From Bacteroidia bacterium (lineage in GTDB: Bacteria; Bacteroidota; Bacteroidia; JANWVE01), in NCBI GenBank assembly GCA_025057675.1, contig JANWVE010000001.1, positions 7,566 through 66,981 on the forward strand: a stretch of DNA of 59,416 bases, written 5' to 3'. Position numbers and translations under genes: made by a program. Shown here piece by piece: positions 18,845 to 28,927 of the stretch. Position 1 is the first letter of the stretch; the number at the start of each line of letters is the position of its first letter. The notes below the pieces were generated by a model, which was given only the letters and a program-made list of their open reading frames with translations, ran no database searches and had not been told where the DNA came from.

Positions 18845-20914
18845 ATGACTGTTCCGAGAACCTTCCCCACCGTAGATACAGAATTACTTAAAAAAGCCTA
18901 TTTGTACATGCAAACCGCCAAAACTATGGCAGAAGTGTATGACGCTAATAGGACAATATGTAAATACGTTCATTCCACCTCTCGCGGGCATGAAGCCGTA
19001 CAATTAGCTACTGCCTTTTTACTTCAACCTGAAGATTGGGTTAGTCCATATTACAGAGATGACTCTATCTTACTCGGTATAGGTCTAACACCATACGACC
19101 TTATGCTACAACTTCTTGCTAAACGTGATGATATCTTTTCAGGAGGGCGATCATACTATTGCCACCCCAGCTTAAAGCAAGAAGATAAACCTAAAATTAT
19201 ACATCAATCTAGTGCTACGGGTATGCAGGCTATCCCTGCTACAGGTATTGCACAAGGGATTCAGTATTTAGAAAATATACGCTTATCAGGTAAAAGACCC
19301 ATTGTAGTTTGTTCATTAGGAGATGGTTCTGTTACCGAAGGAGAAGTAGCCGAAGCTTTTCAAATGGCAGTATTGAAAAAGCTACCCATACTTTATCTTA
19401 TTCAAGATAATGGCTGGGGCATATCTGCATCAGGAGAGGAGATGCGTGCTATGAATGCGATAGAATACGCACAAGGTTTCAAAGGAATGGCTACTCACAG
19501 TGTAAAAGGAAACGACTTTACTGACTGCTACAAAGGACTAAGTTATGCCTTCGACCACGTGCGTAAACGTAAGGGACCTATGTTAGTACATGCACTTGTA
19601 CCTTTGTTAGGACATCATACCTCAGGTGTACGCAAAGAATGGTACAGAACCGAAGAAGACCTCAAAAAGTGCCGAGAGAAAGACCCGATTTTGATTTTAG
19701 AGTCTCAACTGTTAGAAAAAGGGGTAGGTCAGGAAGAGTTAAACGCAATTAAAGAAAAAGCTAAAAATCAAGTATTAGAGGACTTTGAACGTGCCAAACA
19801 AGCACCTGAACCCGACCCAAGTACAGTAGAAGACTTTATTTTTGTACCTACACCTATTATTGAAGAAAAGGGTAACAGAACCCCTCTTAATGGTCAGGAA
19901 GTAGTTATGGTAGATGCAGCGCTTCATGCTGTAGGCGAAATTTTAGCAAAACATCCAGAGGCGCTTTTGTATGGACAAGATGTAGGAGAACGCCTGGGCG
20001 GTGTATTTCGGGAAGCAGCTTTATTAGCACAAAAATTCGGCAGTCATAGAGTATTCAATACACCTATTCAGGAAGCGTATATTATTGGTTCTACGGTTGG
20101 TATGTCGCAGGTAGGGTGTAAACCTATTGTTGAAGTGCAATTTGCAGATTATATATGGCCTGGATTAAATCAATTAGTAGAGGAGATATCTAAATCTTGT
20201 TATCTCTCTATGGGTAAATGTCCTATTCAAACGCTTATACGTGTGCCTGTGGGTGCTTATGGTGGGGGAGGACCTTATCACAGTGGAAGTATAGAAAGCA
20301 CTTTGCTCACTATCAAAGGCATAAAAGTCGTATATCCATCTAATGCGGCAGATATGAAAGGACTAATGAAAGCCGCTTTTTATGACCCTAATCCCGTAGT
20401 GATGTTAGAACATAAAGGTCTGTATTGGAGTAAAGTACCTGGCACATCCGAAGCTAAAACAATTGAACCTGATGAAGAGTATATTATTCCTTTGGGTAAA
20501 GCTAATATCGTTTTACCTGCCGATGAAAATGAACTTGATGCAGGTAGTACAATAGCTGTAATTACCTATGGAATGGGCGTATATTGGGCAAAAAATGCTG
20601 CTAAAAACTTCAAGGGAAAAATAGAGATTGTAGACTTGCGGACTTTACACCCATTAGATTGGGATATGATAGAGTATGTGGTCAAAAAACATAATAAGGT
20701 TCTGTTAGTTACAGAAGAGCCTATTGAAAATTCGTTTATAGAAGCACTTGCAGGTAGGATTAGCCATCGGTTGTTCAAGTACTTAGATGCCCCTGTTAGT
20801 TATGTAGGAGCGCTTAATTTACCTGCTGTACCTATAAATCTTGTTTTAGAAGCCGCTATGCTTCCCAGTGCGGATAAGGTAGCTCAAAAAATGGCTGAAC
20901 TGTTAGAATGGTAA
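18845..20914 (+). CDS. 2-oxo acid dehydrogenase E1, fused alpha and beta subunits
   Basis: Thiamine-diphosphate enzyme that decarboxylates a 2-oxo acid, most likely branched-chain (2-oxoisovalerate) or pyruvate, and hands the acyl group to lipoyl-E2. 689 residues: alpha part about 1-330 with the ThDP motif GDGSVTEGEVAEAFQMAVLKK and DNGWGIS, a short linker, and beta part about 345-689 with LYGQDVGERLGGVFREAA, EVQFADYIWPGLNQLVEE and a C-terminal transketolase domain (DLRTLHPLDWDMIE, VTEEP). The fused form is usual in Bacteroidota. No E2 or E3 gene is in the window, so the substrate cannot be set. Confidence 0.88.
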   Translation: MTVPRTFPTVDTELLKKAYLYMQTAKTMAEVYDANRTICKYVHSTSRGHEAVQLATAFLLQPEDWVSPYYRDDSILLGIGLTPYDLMLQLLAKRDDIFSGGRSYYCHPSLKQEDKPKIIHQSSATGMQAIPATGIAQGIQYLENIRLSGKRPIVVCSLGDGSVTEGEVAEAFQMAVLKKLPILYLIQDNGWGISASGEEMRAMNAIEYAQGFKGMATHSVKGNDFTDCYKGLSYAFDHVRKRKGPMLVHALVPLLGHHTSGVRKEWYRTEEDLKKCREKDPILILESQLLEKGVGQEELNAIKEKAKNQVLEDFERAKQAPEPDPSTVEDFIFVPTPIIEEKGNRTPLNGQEVVMVDAALHAVGEILAKHPEALLYGQDVGERLGGVFREAALLAQKFGSHRVFNTPIQEAYIIGSTVGMSQVGCKPIVEVQFADYIWPGLNQLVEEISKSCYLSMGKCPIQTLIRVPVGAYGGGGPYHSGSIESTLLTIKGIKVVYPSNAADMKGLMKAAFYDPNPVVMLEHKGLYWSKVPGTSEAKTIEPDEEYIIPLGKANIVLPADENELDAGSTIAVITYGMGVYWAKNAAKNFKGKIEIVDLRTLHPLDWDMIEYVVKKHNKVLLVTEEPIENSFIEALAGRISHRLFKYLDAPVSYVGALNLPAVPINLVLEAAMLPSADKVAQKMAELLEW

Positions 20915-20993
20915 TACTGAATGTATTTACATGTTCTCAAATTTTTAGATAGATACTCTTTTATTGTTTATTCTAATCATTGATTTTTATTTA

Positions 20994-21552
20994 TTTTTTT
21001 GACGTGTCCCTTCGCTGCGCTTCGGGTCGGCGTGCTGCGGGCTGCGCTATCGCTTCGGTGCTTCGCTGCGCTGCGCACTGCTCACGCACCCTCCGCATGC
21101 CTCACGCAGATAAGCCGCAAGCATACTAATCTCACTTGTTTAATACTTAACCCTGTAAGTATTTGAAAATGAACAATAAAAAAGGTTTAATATTATAAGT
21201 TATTGAAAATCAATTAAAAATAAAGTAAAGCTTATGTACTCAAGGTTGAAGGAGTATAACAAGTCCATGTATTCAAGGTTTAATCTTGCAAGTACTTGAA
21301 AATGAATACAAAACAAGATAAAACAAGTACGATTAAAACGAGGTAAAAAATTCTAACTTTATAGACGTCTGATAATCAAAATTGAACAAGGTAAAGCAGG
21401 AATATATATAAAAATCAGGTAAGGCATCAAAATACTGTTTGCGTGAGGGCTATGGAGCATGCCGTCAGGCAGTGCGAAGCGCAGCGTAGCACCGAGCGTC
21501 AGCGTAGTGCGGAATAGCCCGACCCGAGCGCAGCGAGGGACACGCCCAAAAA
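20994..21552 (-). repeat. GC-arm/AT-core repeat, copy 9 (reverse core)
   Basis: Lies in a convergent gap. Left tip begins TTGACGTGTCCC (one base changed). Arm hairpins TGC-GTGA-GCA (left) and TGCC-GTCA-GGCA (right); the right arm also has the closing pair GGGCTAT/ATAGCCC. Neither arm carries the GGGGGTGGGCGGG block. Confidence 0.92.
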
Positions 21553-21602
21553 GAAAAATCCCCTAACTAAATAACTCATCAACAAAATACACTCTTCAAC
21601 TT

Positions 21603-22847
21603 TTATTCGTACCGCAGTGCCTCAATAGGGTCTAAATTAGAAGCTTTCCACGCAGGATAAATACCTGAAATCAAACCTACTAAAAAGCATAAACTTACCG
21701 CCGTAGCAATCCACAGCCAGGGTATAATAAACTCACTACCTATGGCTACTGAAACTAAATTACCTATCAGAATGCCCAAAAGAATACCTAAAAGCCCCCC
21801 TAACTGGCAAATCACAATCGCTTCGGTCAGAAACTGATTGAGGATATTTTTTTTGGTAGCCCCCAGAGATTTACGAACACCAATTTCACGAGTACGCTCA
21901 GTAACACTAACCAACATTATGTTCATCAAACCCACCGCTGCCCCCGTAAGCGTAATCAGACCAATGAACGTAGCCGCAATACGCACAATCGCTAACTCCT
22001 CCAACAGCAAAGTAGACAAAGCATCTGACTTAATAAAACCAAAATTATCCTCCTGTGTGGCACTTAAACCTCTTACTTTTCGCATCACTGCACGGGCTTC
22101 CTCAATAGCAGGGTCAAGTAAAGAATTTTCTTTTACAGTAATGTTAATATGATAATTTTTATTCGTAATTAGGTTTGGAAAGTTTTTGTCTAAAGTCAAG
22201 TAGGGCATAACTACAATTTTATCTCCACCAAATCCCAATGCTGAACCTTTCTCCTCAAACACACCAATAACCGTAAAATGCTTCCCATTGATAGTAATTT
22301 GCTTTTGCAATGGGTTTTGATAAGGAAATAACTCCTTACGCACCTGCTCCCCAATAATTGCAACAGATAAACCTTCGTTAACTTCAAAAGCGTTAAAATT
22401 CCGTCCTTGGGCTATACTGTAGCCTTCTACCACCGTAAAACCTTCATCTCCTCCTTTTATACTGATATTGGGGTTTGTTTTACGATTTTCGTACTTTATC
22501 TGTCCGATTTGTGTATTAGCACTACTAATGCTAATAGTAGCAGGAAAGGTGTAACTTTGTATAAATTGTTCTACCTGTTTTTGGGTAATTTCGGGGTTTT
22601 TTTTCTCTACGTTCTTAGGGCGTTTGCGTCCGCTTATGCGAATTTTTGAGGATTGATTCATAATCTTAAAAGTATTAGCACCCATCAATGAGAATTTATC
22701 GGTCATAGCATGCTTTATTCCGTCAATAGCCGTAAGAATACCCACTAATGCCATAATTCCAAAAGCAATAATAAGCATGGTCAAAATGCTGCGTAATAAA
22801 TTAGCGCGAACGGCTTTTATAGCTTCTTTTATATTCACCCATAACAT
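21603..22847 (-). CDS. MacB-like ABC transporter permease (FtsX domain)
   Basis: 414 residues. One N-terminal helix ([21 protein letters not shown]), a periplasmic MacB core domain (about 50-270), then three helices with the FtsX motif [29 protein letters not shown]. This is the mechanotransmission permease type that works with a LolD/MacB-like ATPase on export or lipoprotein release; the ATPase is not in the window. ATG 22847 ([20 protein letters not shown]) is preferred over the upstream GTG at 22871 because family members begin here. Confidence 0.85.
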   Translation of the reverse strand: MLWVNIKEAIKAVRANLLRSILTMLIIAFGIMALVGILTAIDGIKHAMTDKFSLMGANTFKIMNQSSKIRISGRKRPKNVEKKNPEITQKQVEQFIQSYTFPATISISSANTQIGQIKYENRKTNPNISIKGGDEGFTVVEGYSIAQGRNFNAFEVNEGLSVAIIGEQVRKELFPYQNPLQKQITINGKHFTVIGVFEEKGSALGFGGDKIVVMPYLTLDKNFPNLITNKNYHINITVKENSLLDPAIEEARAVMRKVRGLSATQEDNFGFIKSDALSTLLLEELAIVRIAATFIGLITLTGAAVGLMNIMLVSVTERTREIGVRKSLGATKKNILNQFLTEAIVICQLGGLLGILLGILIGNLVSVAIGSEFIIPWLWIATAVSLCFLVGLISGIYPAWKASNLDPIEALRYE

Positions 22848-22867
22848 AGTTGTAGGTAAAATTAGAT

Positions 22868-23065
22868 TCACTTTAGGGTATTAAGAGAAGTAAAATGATT
22901 AAACTTTGCAAAATTGTTTGAAATCAGTTCTCGGGCATGCTCAACATAAGTAATACTTTCTGAGTTCTTTTTGGCAGATGCAAAAAGGAGCAGTCAACAA
23001 TATACAGATTTTTCTTATTGAGCTTGAGCCATAAAGGGAAAATTGTAGTGAGGAGGTTTGTTTAT
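22868..23065 (-). pseudogene. Possible 3' remnant of a protein gene (frameshifted)
   Basis: On the minus strand one frame reads FPLWLKLNKKNLYIVDC and, after a one-base shift, another reads FASAKKNSESITYVEHAREL and runs to a TGA at 22868. Joined, they look protein-like and faintly resemble the NLYIVDxSFFPS end of GMC oxidoreductases. No start or body of a gene remains; upstream lies repeat copy 10. The reading ends 20 bp before the permease gene, as an operon partner would. It could also be chance. Confidence 0.25.
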
Positions 23066-23089
23066 ATTAAGTCTAAAAAATAATTTTAC

Positions 23090-23660
23090 TTTTGGGCGTG
23101 CCCCTCGCTGCGCTCGGGTCGGGCTACTGCGCACTACGCTAACGCTTCGGTGCTACGCTGCGCTTCGCACTGCCTAACGGCATGCTCCGTATCCCTCACG
23201 CAAACGGCATTTTCATGTTTTACCTCATTTTTAGGCATACATTAGCTTTACCTTGTTTAATACGGGTTATCAACTACTTACAAGGTTAAAATTTTTTACC
23301 TTATTTCAAGTGGGGTTATTTTACCTTGTTTTACATTCATTTTCAAGGATACACAAGCTTAAACCTTGAATGCATGGACTTTTTGCAGCCCTTTAACCCT
23401 GATTCCCAAAATTTTACTTTATTTTGAATGGATTTTCAATAATTTACAAGGTAAAAATATATTTTTGCTTTGTTTAGTATTCATTGTCAGGTACTTACAA
23501 AGTTAACGTTTCAATAAGTGGGGTTAGTGTGCCTGCCGCGTGCGTGAGGCATGCGGAGGGTGCGTTAGCAGTGCGTAGCACCGAAGCGATAGCGTAGCCC
23601 GTAGCACGCCGACCTTGCTTGCATGAGCGCAGCGAAACGCAAGCAAGGACACGCCCAAAA
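23090..23660 (+). repeat. GC-arm/AT-core repeat, copy 10 (forward core)
   Basis: Between two - strand genes. Left tip GGGCGTGCCCC. Arm hairpins TGCC-GTTA-GGCA (left) and TGC-GTTA-GCA (right). Right tip has the rarer stem TTGCTTGC/GCAAGCAA. The right arm lacks the GGGGGTGGGCGGG block. Confidence 0.92.
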
Positions 23661-23728
23661 ATAAAATTGAATAACAAAGACATTCAAAAATATAAATCTG
23701 ATTATCAAAAAATTGGACTCAAACTAAG

Positions 23729-25138
23729 TTAAAAGCGATAATAAATAAATGGATTATACGAGTTACCTACTAACAAACTGGTACTAACCCAAAGTAAAAA
23801 TATACTAAACACAAAAGTAGGTACAAGCAAATACGGGCGAATTTTCTGCTGCCAAAAATGACTATCCCACTTCTTAATCCACATATACACGGGCATACAC
23901 AAAATAATGGCTAACATAAACCAAAACATGTTTTCTTTAAGCATATAAGTAAGTTCTACTTTCCAAAATGAAGAATAAGAAATACATAAAAGAACCTTTA
24001 AATAGGCTATCAACTTAGAAAAATCAGTGAAATAAAATAAAGCCCAACCTATGACCGCCACCAATAAAAGATACAAATGACCGATAAACTTAGGCAGCTT
24101 ATTTAGCATTTTAAGTAAAAACAACTGCTCTATAGCTATCAAAATGCCAAAATATAAGCCCCACAGTACAAAGTTCCAACTTGCTCCGTGCCAAAGTCCT
24201 GTTAAAGCCCAAACTACAAATAAGTTAAAATACCTTCTTTTGCGATTGCCCCCCAAAGGTATATACACATAATCTCTAAAAAAACTGCCCAAAGAAATAT
24301 GCCAACGCCGCCAAAACTCGGTAGCAGAAGTGGAAATATAAGGATATTTGAAGTTTTCAGGAAAAGTAAAACCAAACATTCTACCTAATCCGATAGCCAT
24401 GTCTGAATAACCTGAAAAATCAAAATAAATTTGAATGGAAAATAAAATAATTCCTATCCACGCCTCCCCCACCGCAAGATGATAAGGTACGGCTTCTAAA
24501 TAAGGTTTAGCTAACTCACCTGCTACGTTCGCAATGGCTACTTTCTTAAATAATCCCACACAAAACCGATGTAATCCTCCTACTAAAAATAACCCATTTA
24601 CTTTTCTCCGTTCAATTTCCTGTTCTATTTGCTGATACCTTACAATAGGTCCTGCTACTAACTGCGGAAATAAACTTACAAATAACAAAAATTTGCTGAA
24701 AGACTTTTGTACCTGTACTTTGTTCCTGTATAAATCAATGCTATAAGACATAGTTTGAAAGGTGTAAAATGAAATCCCTATCGGCAAAGTAATGTTAGGT
24801 ACAGGCAGATTCAAACCAAGTAAAAAGTTGAGGTTTTGATAGATAAAACCTGTGTATTTGAAGGCAATCAGTATTCCTAAGTTGATGGTAATAGAAGAGA
24901 TTAGTCCCAATTTAGCCCCTATTTTACCTCTGTATTTGTGAATAATTAACCCATTGAGATAATCCACCAAAGCCGAAAAAATTAAAAGACTAACCCAAAT
25001 AGGTTCTCCCCACGCGTAAAAAAATAACGAAAATATAATCAGCACCGCATTGCGATAATGAATATTCTGAAAAATATGGTAACAGAATAAACAAAGCGGT
25101 AAAAAGAAATACAAAAATGTTAAACTCGCAAAAACCAT
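23729..25138 (-). CDS. MBOAT-family O-acyltransferase (AlgI-like)
   Basis: Polytopic inner-membrane acyltransferase, 469 residues. Starts MVFASLTFLYFFLPLCLF as AlgI/DltB-like proteins do. Family motifs: FWRRWHISLGSFFRDYVYIPLGGNRK (about 265-290, seen in two overlapping parts) and the catalytic His317 in TGLWHGASWNF. It would move acetyl groups across the membrane for transfer to a polysaccharide. It is the last gene of a three-gene unit with a DHHW/AlgJ-like protein and an SGNH protein, only 20 bp after the latter. No alginate or other polymerase gene is adjacent, so the polymer is unknown. Confidence 0.9.
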   Translation of the reverse strand: MVFASLTFLYFFLPLCLFCYHIFQNIHYRNAVLIIFSLFFYAWGEPIWVSLLIFSALVDYLNGLIIHKYRGKIGAKLGLISSITINLGILIAFKYTGFIYQNLNFLLGLNLPVPNITLPIGISFYTFQTMSYSIDLYRNKVQVQKSFSKFLLFVSLFPQLVAGPIVRYQQIEQEIERRKVNGLFLVGGLHRFCVGLFKKVAIANVAGELAKPYLEAVPYHLAVGEAWIGIILFSIQIYFDFSGYSDMAIGLGRMFGFTFPENFKYPYISTSATEFWRRWHISLGSFFRDYVYIPLGGNRKRRYFNLFVVWALTGLWHGASWNFVLWGLYFGILIAIEQLFLLKMLNKLPKFIGHLYLLLVAVIGWALFYFTDFSKLIAYLKVLLCISYSSFWKVELTYMLKENMFWFMLAIILCMPVYMWIKKWDSHFWQQKIRPYLLVPTFVFSIFLLWVSTSLLVGNSYNPFIYYRF

Positions 25139-25158
25139 GTTACTACTTGATAAAAAAA

Positions 25159-26772
25159 CTATTTGAGATATATTTTAAGGGTTTTTCCTGCATAAATACG
25201 AGTGTCATTTAATCCATTCCATGCTTGGAGTTCCTTTACTGTTACCTTAAATTGCACCGCAATTTTTCCTAAGGTATCCCCAGGCTGAATAGTGTAAATG
25301 TACTCTTTTTGTCCGTGGGGTATAATAATAGGTTGCGTACTTGGCTTAGACTTGTCTTTGGCTATTTTATCTAAACTTTCCTTTTTAATGGAGTCAATAG
25401 GTAAAATGTATGAATTCTGTGAAGGATTGTTTTGTAACCAACGTATAGTGTTCTTAAAGGCATCTGCTAAAAATTCCCCTTTTAGTTGATAACCTCTGGG
25501 AGTAAGATGAACCATATCTCTACTCATTAAACCTGCTTGATTCCACTCTTTAGCTACACCATATCCGCCCGAAATCCAATACCAATCGTAGATAATGCAA
25601 TGCTCTTCTTGAGCAATTTTGTGGATGAGATCTACAAATTTAACCGCTGATTTGAGAGATACATTTCTCTTTTTCATATCTTGAGTAGTTGTGAGCATGA
25701 TGACGGCATTAGGACACGCTGCTCGTATATTCTCAATAATTTTTTTGATTTCAGTTTCTAAAGATGTGTCAATTTTATCTTTGTATAGATAGTCGTTTGT
25801 GCCGTAGTCTAATATAACTAAGTTAGGGGAAAAAACAGGTAATTGCTGCATAAACAAATCTTGCAACAACACTGAGAGAAACCGAGATGCCCCTACCCCT
25901 GCATTATGCAATAATAAGCCTTTATTTTCTGCACTTTCTAAACTCATTCCGTAAAATTCAAAATGGTCTTGAATGGGCGATGTTTTAATAGTGCGCAAAG
26001 TAATAGTTTTGGAAGTAAAGTTATCTAATGATATAGTAATTTCAGGTTTTTCGGGATAAGAGAATGTTTTTACAAGAATTTTTTTATCGCCTGTTTCTAT
26101 CTCAAAATCAAAACAAGTAGTGTCTTTTTTGACAAGTAGTTTTAGAAGTGTGTAGTTTTTAATATTTTCTCTGTTGAGCGTGAAAGATAAAGTAGCCCCC
26201 TCCTCTTGGGTGTGCACAGTCATCCCAGATACACCCAAAGTTAATTTAGGTTTGAGTACAATACATCGTGCCGCGGTCCAATTTCCTGTACATGATGTAG
26301 TAACCGCACAAGAAGGGTAAGTCTTTACCGCACTGTAATTGACCATTATACCTTGTCCGCCATCACCTAATACTTTAATGAGTTCCTCTCGTAACCGTTC
26401 AGGATAATAACCTGATTGTAAATGCGAGTCGCCCATGTGAAGAATGACCAGCTTTTGTTTGTCTACATTTTGCCATGCTTGGTACAAGGGTTCAATATCT
26501 TTTCGGTCATAAAATTGAATGTAGTTGAGTTGAGGGTACATCCATGAGTATTTTTCTTGTGCGCGTACCTGCAAAGAGAAAGGAAAAAGAATACTGAATA
26601 AAGTTATAGCCGTGTGTACCTGCGTGAGGTGCATGACGCATGCCGTTAGGCAGTGCGGAGCGTAGCGAAGCACCGCAGCGAATGCGGAGTGCAGAATGCA
26701 CCGACCCAAGCGCAGCGCAGGGACACGCCCAAAAATAAAATATAACCCTACAAATGTTTTAACCTGCTTCAT
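25159..26772 (-). CDS. SGNH/GDSL hydrolase with C-terminal LysM; repeat arm in signal region
   Basis: Periplasmic or surface SGNH esterase/acetyltransferase-like protein. SGNH blocks: VILHMGDSHLQSGYY (Ser116 from ATG 26772), VILDYGTNDYLY, and the catalytic pair in DMVHLTPRGYQ; the C-terminal ~45 residues (YTIQPGDTLGKIAVQF, VKELQAWNGLNDTRIYAGKTL) are a LysM peptidoglycan-binding domain. The ATG at 26772 is 2 nt after the stop of the previous gene and is probably the ancestral start, but residues ~14-50 are encoded by a repeat arm (26621-26735) that splits the signal peptide. ATG 26634, supplied by the repeat itself, gives MHLTQVHTAITLFSILFPF as a normal signal peptide and may be the working start (491 residues). 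Confidence 0.82.
   Translation of the reverse strand: MKQVKTFVGLYFIFGRVPALRLGRCILHSAFAAVLRYAPHCLTACVMHLTQVHTAITLFSILFPFSLQVRAQEKYSWMYPQLNYIQFYDRKDIEPLYQAWQNVDKQKLVILHMGDSHLQSGYYPERLREELIKVLGDGGQGIMVNYSAVKTYPSCAVTTSCTGNWTAARCIVLKPKLTLGVSGMTVHTQEEGATLSFTLNRENIKNYTLLKLLVKKDTTCFDFEIETGDKKILVKTFSYPEKPEITISLDNFTSKTITLRTIKTSPIQDHFEFYGMSLESAENKGLLLHNAGVGASRFLSVLLQDLFMQQLPVFSPNLVILDYGTNDYLYKDKIDTSLETEIKKIIENIRAACPNAVIMLTTTQDMKKRNVSLKSAVKFVDLIHKIAQEEHCIIYDWYWISGGYGVAKEWNQAGLMSRDMVHLTPRGYQLKGEFLADAFKNTIRWLQNNPSQNSYILPIDSIKKESLDKIAKDKSKPSTQPIIIPHGQKEYIYTIQPGDTLGKIAVQFKVTVKELQAWNGLNDTRIYAGKTLKIYLK
26621..26735 (-). repeat. Single-arm repeat fragment inside a coding region (copy 11)
   Basis: One GC arm (115 bp) from GCGTGAGG to GGGACACGCCC, without core or second arm. 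Hairpin TGCC-GTTA-GGCA, and a closing pair GGTGCAT/ATGCACC that differs in both strands from the GGGCTAT/ATAGCCC of other arms. It lies in frame within the SGNH gene. Confidence 0.88.
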
Positions 26773-26774
26773 AT

Positions 26775-28109
26775 TCAGTTGTTTAAGACTATTTTTAACC
26801 TGTCTGAATGCCATGCAACATTAGCAAATACAGAGGTCGTAACTATTATTACATCCGTGATTTGATACTGATCGACTAACTTTTTCACCCCCTTACCGTC
26901 ATAATACCGATAATCTAAAGCAATGATTTTGTCAAAATGCTGCACTAAATAAGGTACAAAAGGATTTCCATAGGAATTTTTAAGCACAATTGCACGCCTG
27001 CCATTGTTTAAATCTGTATCAATCTCAATATAAGGGTGGTCCGAACCAATAAAAACACCATAGCTCGCCCCTCCTCGGGCATACTCCGCATATAAGGGTA
27101 TCCTGATTTTTTCTTTATATCCTTCCCCCTTGCCATAATACATTCGGTAGGGCGTGTTTATCTTGTAATACACTACTGAATCCATGCCTTTTTGTAAGCG
27201 TTCATCTTGTAATACATAATACAAAGAACCTAAAAACTTGGGAATTACCTTGCGTTGCATATTTTCCAAAGGAATGGCATCTATACCCGCTTCTTGACAA
27301 AAAGCTTGATACGCATAATACGCTCCTAAACCTGTCCAATGGTGGTCAGTGTTGAAGTAAATGTACTCATCTTTGTGCTCCTCTAAAATTTCATACACTT
27401 TTGGCATGTGCACTTGGCTATTAAGATTTTTGCGAATGCAATCTAAATTATCTTTTTCTGATGTGCCTCGCCTGTATTTTTCAGGGATATAAAAAGCACC
27501 GCTGGAAGGTGGTACTACGCAATGTACAGTAACATTTTTGGGCGATAAAGCAGAATGGTATTCATTCATGGTTTTAGCAAAATATTTAGCCATGCTTTCA
27601 TTGCCCCCAAAGAATTGTAGTGCCATGTTTTTGTAAATTAGGATTCCGTTTTTATATATAGCATCCTCTGTATCAGGGATATTGTTTTGTGTAGTTTGTG
27701 TTTGTATTAGGGTAGTATTTTTAACCTTGAACTCAGTGAGGGTATCTTTATTAGGCGAAATTTGTTTTTTTGCATTAGTAGTAGATAGGGTATCTTTTTT
27801 CTTAGGTAGAATAACAGGTTGTACGAAGGCTACTTCTTTATCTTGGATCCCTTTACTTTGTTTGAGTGTGCGGGCAGTTTGTAGCCAAGTTTCCCGATAG
27901 GGGAAATGATCAGCAATATATTCATCTACGTGGTTAGCGTATTGTTTTGACCACCATTGCGTCCATTCAAAGCGAGGGGTGGCAGCTAGTGTTCTTTTTT
28001 CTTGTTCGGAGTGAGTTTGTTTAGGAGTAAAGAAAAAGAAAACGCCGCCTATTATTAAAATAGTGCAGAAAATCCAAAATAAGAGGTAACTCGTAAAAAA
28101 ACGTTGCAT
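26775..28109 (-). CDS. DHHW/AlgJ-like SGNH-type protein
   Basis: 444 residues. One N-terminal membrane helix (YLLFWIFCTILIIGGVFFFF) anchors it, followed by the ENR-like start EQEKRTLAATPRF typical of DHHW/AlgJ/AlgX-family O-acetylation proteins. The family's Asp-His site is present: NTDHHWTGLGAYYAYQAFC with Asp255-His256-His257. A Ser/Thr/Lys-rich linker at about 95-150 is extra. It is first in the operon with the SGNH-LysM and MBOAT genes; together they fit an envelope polysaccharide O-acetylation machine. The ATG is supported by TACCTTTG 9 nt upstream. Confidence 0.85.
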   Translation of the reverse strand: MQRFFTSYLLFWIFCTILIIGGVFFFFTPKQTHSEQEKRTLAATPRFEWTQWWSKQYANHVDEYIADHFPYRETWLQTARTLKQSKGIQDKEVAFVQPVILPKKKDTLSTTNAKKQISPNKDTLTEFKVKNTTLIQTQTTQNNIPDTEDAIYKNGILIYKNMALQFFGGNESMAKYFAKTMNEYHSALSPKNVTVHCVVPPSSGAFYIPEKYRRGTSEKDNLDCIRKNLNSQVHMPKVYEILEEHKDEYIYFNTDHHWTGLGAYYAYQAFCQEAGIDAIPLENMQRKVIPKFLGSLYYVLQDERLQKGMDSVVYYKINTPYRMYYGKGEGYKEKIRIPLYAEYARGGASYGVFIGSDHPYIEIDTDLNNGRRAIVLKNSYGNPFVPYLVQHFDKIIALDYRYYDGKGVKKLVDQYQITDVIIVTTSVFANVAWHSDRLKIVLNN

Positions 28110-28118
28110 AGTTCAGTG

Positions 28119-28126
28119 CAAAGGTA
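28119..28126 (-). promoter_or_regulatory. Bacteroidota -7 element TACCTTTG for the O-acetylation operon
   Basis: On the minus strand TACCTTTG precedes ATG 28109 by 9 nt, giving a leader of at most a few bases. It is the only promoter-like site seen for the three-gene unit. Confidence 0.55.
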
Positions 28127-28185
28127 GTGTATTTTTGGGATATTGAATTTATCAAGTTAAAGAAAATTAGGTTTGAATATTTTGT

Positions 28186-28804
28186 TTTCTGGGCGTGTCC
28201 TTGTGGGCGTTACGCTGCGCGTATACCCACAAGGTCGGCGTGCTGCGGGCTACGCTAACGCTTCGGTGCTGCGCCCCACCCGCCCACCCCCTGGTTATGG
28301 GGTTAAGGGCGTGTGCGAGAGGCTTCGCACCAAGCCTGACGGCTTGCCCTTCGCATGCCTCACGCAAGCAGTCAGTACGCTAATCCCACTTAATCAAAGC
28401 TTTACCTTGTAAGTACCTGATAACGTAGTTTGAGTTTGCTAGCTCAAACCAATAAACACGTAACTACAAAAGTAAAACTGGCATATTCAGTGTTAAAGCG
28501 TTATCAAAAGTCCGTGTATTCAAGGTTTAACCTTGCAAGCAATTGAAAATGAACAAAAAACAAGATAAAACGAGGGCAGTTCAAACAAGGTAAAAAAATT
28601 TAACCTTGTAAGTACTTGATAATGAGCATCAAACGAGGTAAAGCAAGGATATGTATAAAAATAAGGTAAAACGTTAAAAGGCTGCTGCGTGAGGCATGCG
28701 GAGGGCGTGCGTTAGCACGGTGCGAAGCGCAGCGTAGCACCGAAGCGCTAGCGTAGCCCGTAGCACGCCGACCCGAGCGCAAGCGAGGGACACGCCCAAA
28801 AAAA
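28186..28804 (-). repeat. GC-arm/AT-core repeat, copy 12 (reverse core)
   Basis: Divergent gap between the O-acetylation operon and the SBBP gene. Arm hairpins CAAGCC-GTCA-GGCTTG (left) and CGTGC-GTTA-GCACG (right). Left tip stem TTGTGGGC/ACCCACAA with one terminal mismatch. The part of the core next to the long arm is replaced by a different sequence with its own hairpin GTTTGAG/CTCAAAC, as in copy 1. Confidence 0.92.
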
Positions 28805-28927
28805 GTAAACTAAACCATTAACTTAATATAATATGCCCATTACCCATGATTTTCGCCCTTTTCTTTGATAGCATTTGCAAACTTTGAAGGCGACATGTAA
28901 TTTTACAAAATATCATAATAAAATGTT

